Assembly (NCBI GenBank): GCA_011322445.1
Contig: DRMV01000036.1
Location: forward strand, 1 to 64,000
Length of the DNA: 64,000 nt
DNA from: Chloroflexota bacterium
Lineage (GTDB): Bacteria; Chloroflexota; Anaerolineae; Anaerolineales; DRMV01
Direction of reading: 5' to 3'
Each line of letters starts with the position of its first letter. Positions within the stretch are counted from its first letter, which is position 1. The notes beneath the pieces were generated by a model that did no database searches, was not told where the DNA came from, and saw only the letters and a program-made list of their open reading frames with translations. Made by a program: the position numbers and the translations under genes. Positions 62,706-64,000 of this stretch are shown one piece after another.

Positions 62706-64000
62706 ATGCCTTTTTACACTTTCCTCTTGCGTGCCCGCAATGCTTTGCTCAACGCGCTGGGGGTGTTGCTGCTGGCGTGGGCGGCAGTGTTGCTGCTGGG
62801 CTGGGCCGGGTTGACCCACGGTGCGTGGGTGGGTGGCATGGTGGCCTTCCTGCGCGCGGGGCTGGGTCTGGGAGTGGCCTATGTGGTGCTCGCGCTGGCT
62901 TTGGCCGGGCTGTATGTGCTGGCGCGGGCGAGCGGGAAAGCGTCGCCGCCGGAAGCCTTGCCCTGGGGGCGTATCACGGTTTGGGAAGTCGCTTTGCTGG
63001 CCTCGTTGGGCCTGGCCGACCTGGCAGGGGGGCACGTGTTGCCCAAGGGCGCGGTGACCACCCCCGGCGGGGCGGTGGGCTGGGGGTTGGTGGAGTTCCT
63101 GCGGTTGGTCTCGGGCCGCGTGGGGGCGTGGGGGTTTTTGCTGATGGCCGTGGCGGTTGCCCCATTCCTGGGAACGCCCCTGGGCGGCGTTCTGGTCTCT
63201 CGCCTGCGGGGATGGCTTTTCCCTGAAGAGGCTGCCCCTGCCGAAACGCCGGTGGTGACGGAAGCCCCCCGCAAGCCGCGCCGCCGCAAGCGCCCACGCC
63301 CCAACCTGCCGCCGGAGTTCCGGCGCGAGGTGCCCATTGCCCGCCCCGAAGACGAACCGCCCCCAAAGCCCCGCCCCCGTGATGACCGCTTGCCGCCGCT
63401 GAGCCTCTTGCTCGACGAAACCCCTGCCCGCGCCGATGAGCGACACATTCATCTCACCGCGGGTTTGATTGAGAAAACCTTAGCCGAGTTTGGCCTGCCT
63501 GCCCGGGTGGTGGGCGTGCAGGTGGGGCCGACCGTGGTGCAGTTTGCTGTGGAGCCTGGCTATATCGAAAGGCCTGGCCCCGATGGCAAGCCCCAGCGGC
63601 AGAAAGTGCGCGTGGCCCAAATTGCTGCCCTGCAGCGCGACCTGGCGCTGGCGCTTTCGGCAGAGCGCTTGCGGGTGCAGGCGCCGGTGCCTGGTCGGTC
63701 GTATGTGGGCATCGAAATTCCGAACCGTGATGCCACGGTGGTGCGCCTGCGGCCGTTGATGGCTTCCGAAGCCTTCCGGCGGCTGAGTTCGCCTCTGGCG
63801 TTGGCCCTGGGCCGCGATGTGGCCGGGCGGCCGGTGGTGGCCGACCTTGCCAAAATGCCACACCTGCTCATCGCCGGCGCGACCGGCTCGGGGAAATCGG
63901 TGTGCATCGCGGCGCTGACCACCTGCCTGGTGATGAACAACACCCCCGCCGACCTGCGGCTGGTGATGATCGACCCGAAGCGGGTGGAACTGTTGCGCTT
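62706..64000 (+). CDS. ftsK: DNA translocase FtsK/SpoIIIE (partial, C-terminus off window)
   Basis: 431 complete codons, open to the right edge. Four hydrophobic N-terminal helices (about 13-35, 44-76, 92-110, 138-162) form the membrane anchor. A Pro/Arg-rich linker (about 175-235) leads to the motor: HIHLTAGLIEKTLAEFGLPARVVGVQVGPTVVQF, KVRVAQIAALQRDLALALSAERLRVQAPVPGRSYVGIEIPN, Walker A AGATGSGKSV near 394-403, and Walker B LRLVMIDPKRVEL at the edge. It pumps chromosomes through the division septum. The membrane part is short compared with E. coli. Confidence 0.93.
   Translation, partial: MPFYTFLLRARNALLNALGVLLLAWAAVLLLGWAGLTHGAWVGGMVAFLRAGLGLGVAYVVLALALAGLYVLARASGKASPPEALPWGRITVWEVALLASLGLADLAGGHVLPKGAVTTPGGAVGWGLVEFLRLVSGRVGAWGFLLMAVAVAPFLGTPLGGVLVSRLRGWLFPEEAAPAETPVVTEAPRKPRRRKRPRPNLPPEFRREVPIARPEDEPPPKPRPRDDRLPPLSLLLDETPARADERHIHLTAGLIEKTLAEFGLPARVVGVQVGPTVVQFAVEPGYIERPGPDGKPQRQKVRVAQIAALQRDLALALSAERLRVQAPVPGRSYVGIEIPNRDATVVRLRPLMASEAFRRLSSPLALALGRDVAGRPVVADLAKMPHLLIAGATGSGKSVCIAALTTCLVMNNTPADLRLVMIDPKRVELLR

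Noticed and set aside
1-64000. tRNA, rRNA or tmRNA genes
   Set aside because: No TPsiC-arm or rRNA-like sequence was recognised by eye in the spacers; a tRNAscan/Infernal run would be decisive.

Overview
The window is GC-rich, densely coded chromosomal DNA from a bacterium that I infer to be a Chloroflexota member, probably Anaerolineae-like. The reasons are the Thr/Pro-rich linkers after lipoprotein signals, a B12-type (class II) ribonucleotide reductase, a tungsten/molybdenum aldehyde:ferredoxin oxidoreductase, an M29 aminopeptidase, large STAND/KAP NTPases, and many short degenerate repeats between genes. No rRNA, tRNA or CRISPR array was seen.

Layout. 1-4209 (-) is one very large STAND-type NTPase that runs off the left edge and ends in about 630 residues of near-identical helical repeats. 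4.3-9.5 kb (+) holds an M29 aminopeptidase, MurE, a DprE1-like flavoprotein and a protoglobin-like protein. 9.5-17.2 kb holds pyrC, pyrimidine-nucleoside phosphorylase, two tandem DegV genes, an NfeD/SPFH/GNAT operon and folP. 17.6-25.2 kb (-) holds a KAP-NTPase/FGE-fold fusion, a sirtuin, uvrA and a small alpha/beta hydrolase. 25.4-27.5 kb holds a membrane protein/winged-helix pair and a lipoprotein. 27.7-39 kb holds nrdJ (split by an intein), nrdR, metG, panE, panB and pyrB. 39-41 kb is the aldehyde:ferredoxin oxidoreductase. 41.6-50.7 kb holds a UvrD/PcrA helicase, PAP2, acyl-CoA dehydrogenase plus EtfBA, a radical SAM protein and a glycosyltransferase. 50.7-64 kb holds a PLP enzyme, a SWIM/SNF2 helicase, TrmI, two Nudix hydrolases, envelope lipoproteins, a UPF0173 hydrolase and FtsK, which runs off the right edge.

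Most genes are housekeeping: pyrimidine synthesis and salvage, pantothenate, folate, dNTP supply with its repressor, DNA repair and the envelope. Acyl-CoA dehydrogenase and EtfBA form a beta-oxidation electron-transfer unit. AOR could feed reduced ferredoxin from aldehydes.

Most striking observations. (1) uvrA carries an exactly in-frame 639-bp insertion: a DUF559 PD-(D/E)XK nuclease domain bracketed by two 90-bp, about 97% identical repeats and by an 8-bp direct repeat. A shorter relative of the repeat lies at 55850-55901. This looks like a repeat-borne nuclease cassette living inside an essential-type repair gene. (2) The KAP-NTPase ends in an FGE/C-type-lectin fold shaped like a diversity-generating retroelement variable region, but no reverse transcriptase is in the window. 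(3) The STAND NTPase has 108-126-bp repeats, one copied perfectly 1.2 kb away. (4) A 445-residue intein with a LAGLIDADG-type endonuclease sits in nrdJ at the Ser-Lys/Thr site.
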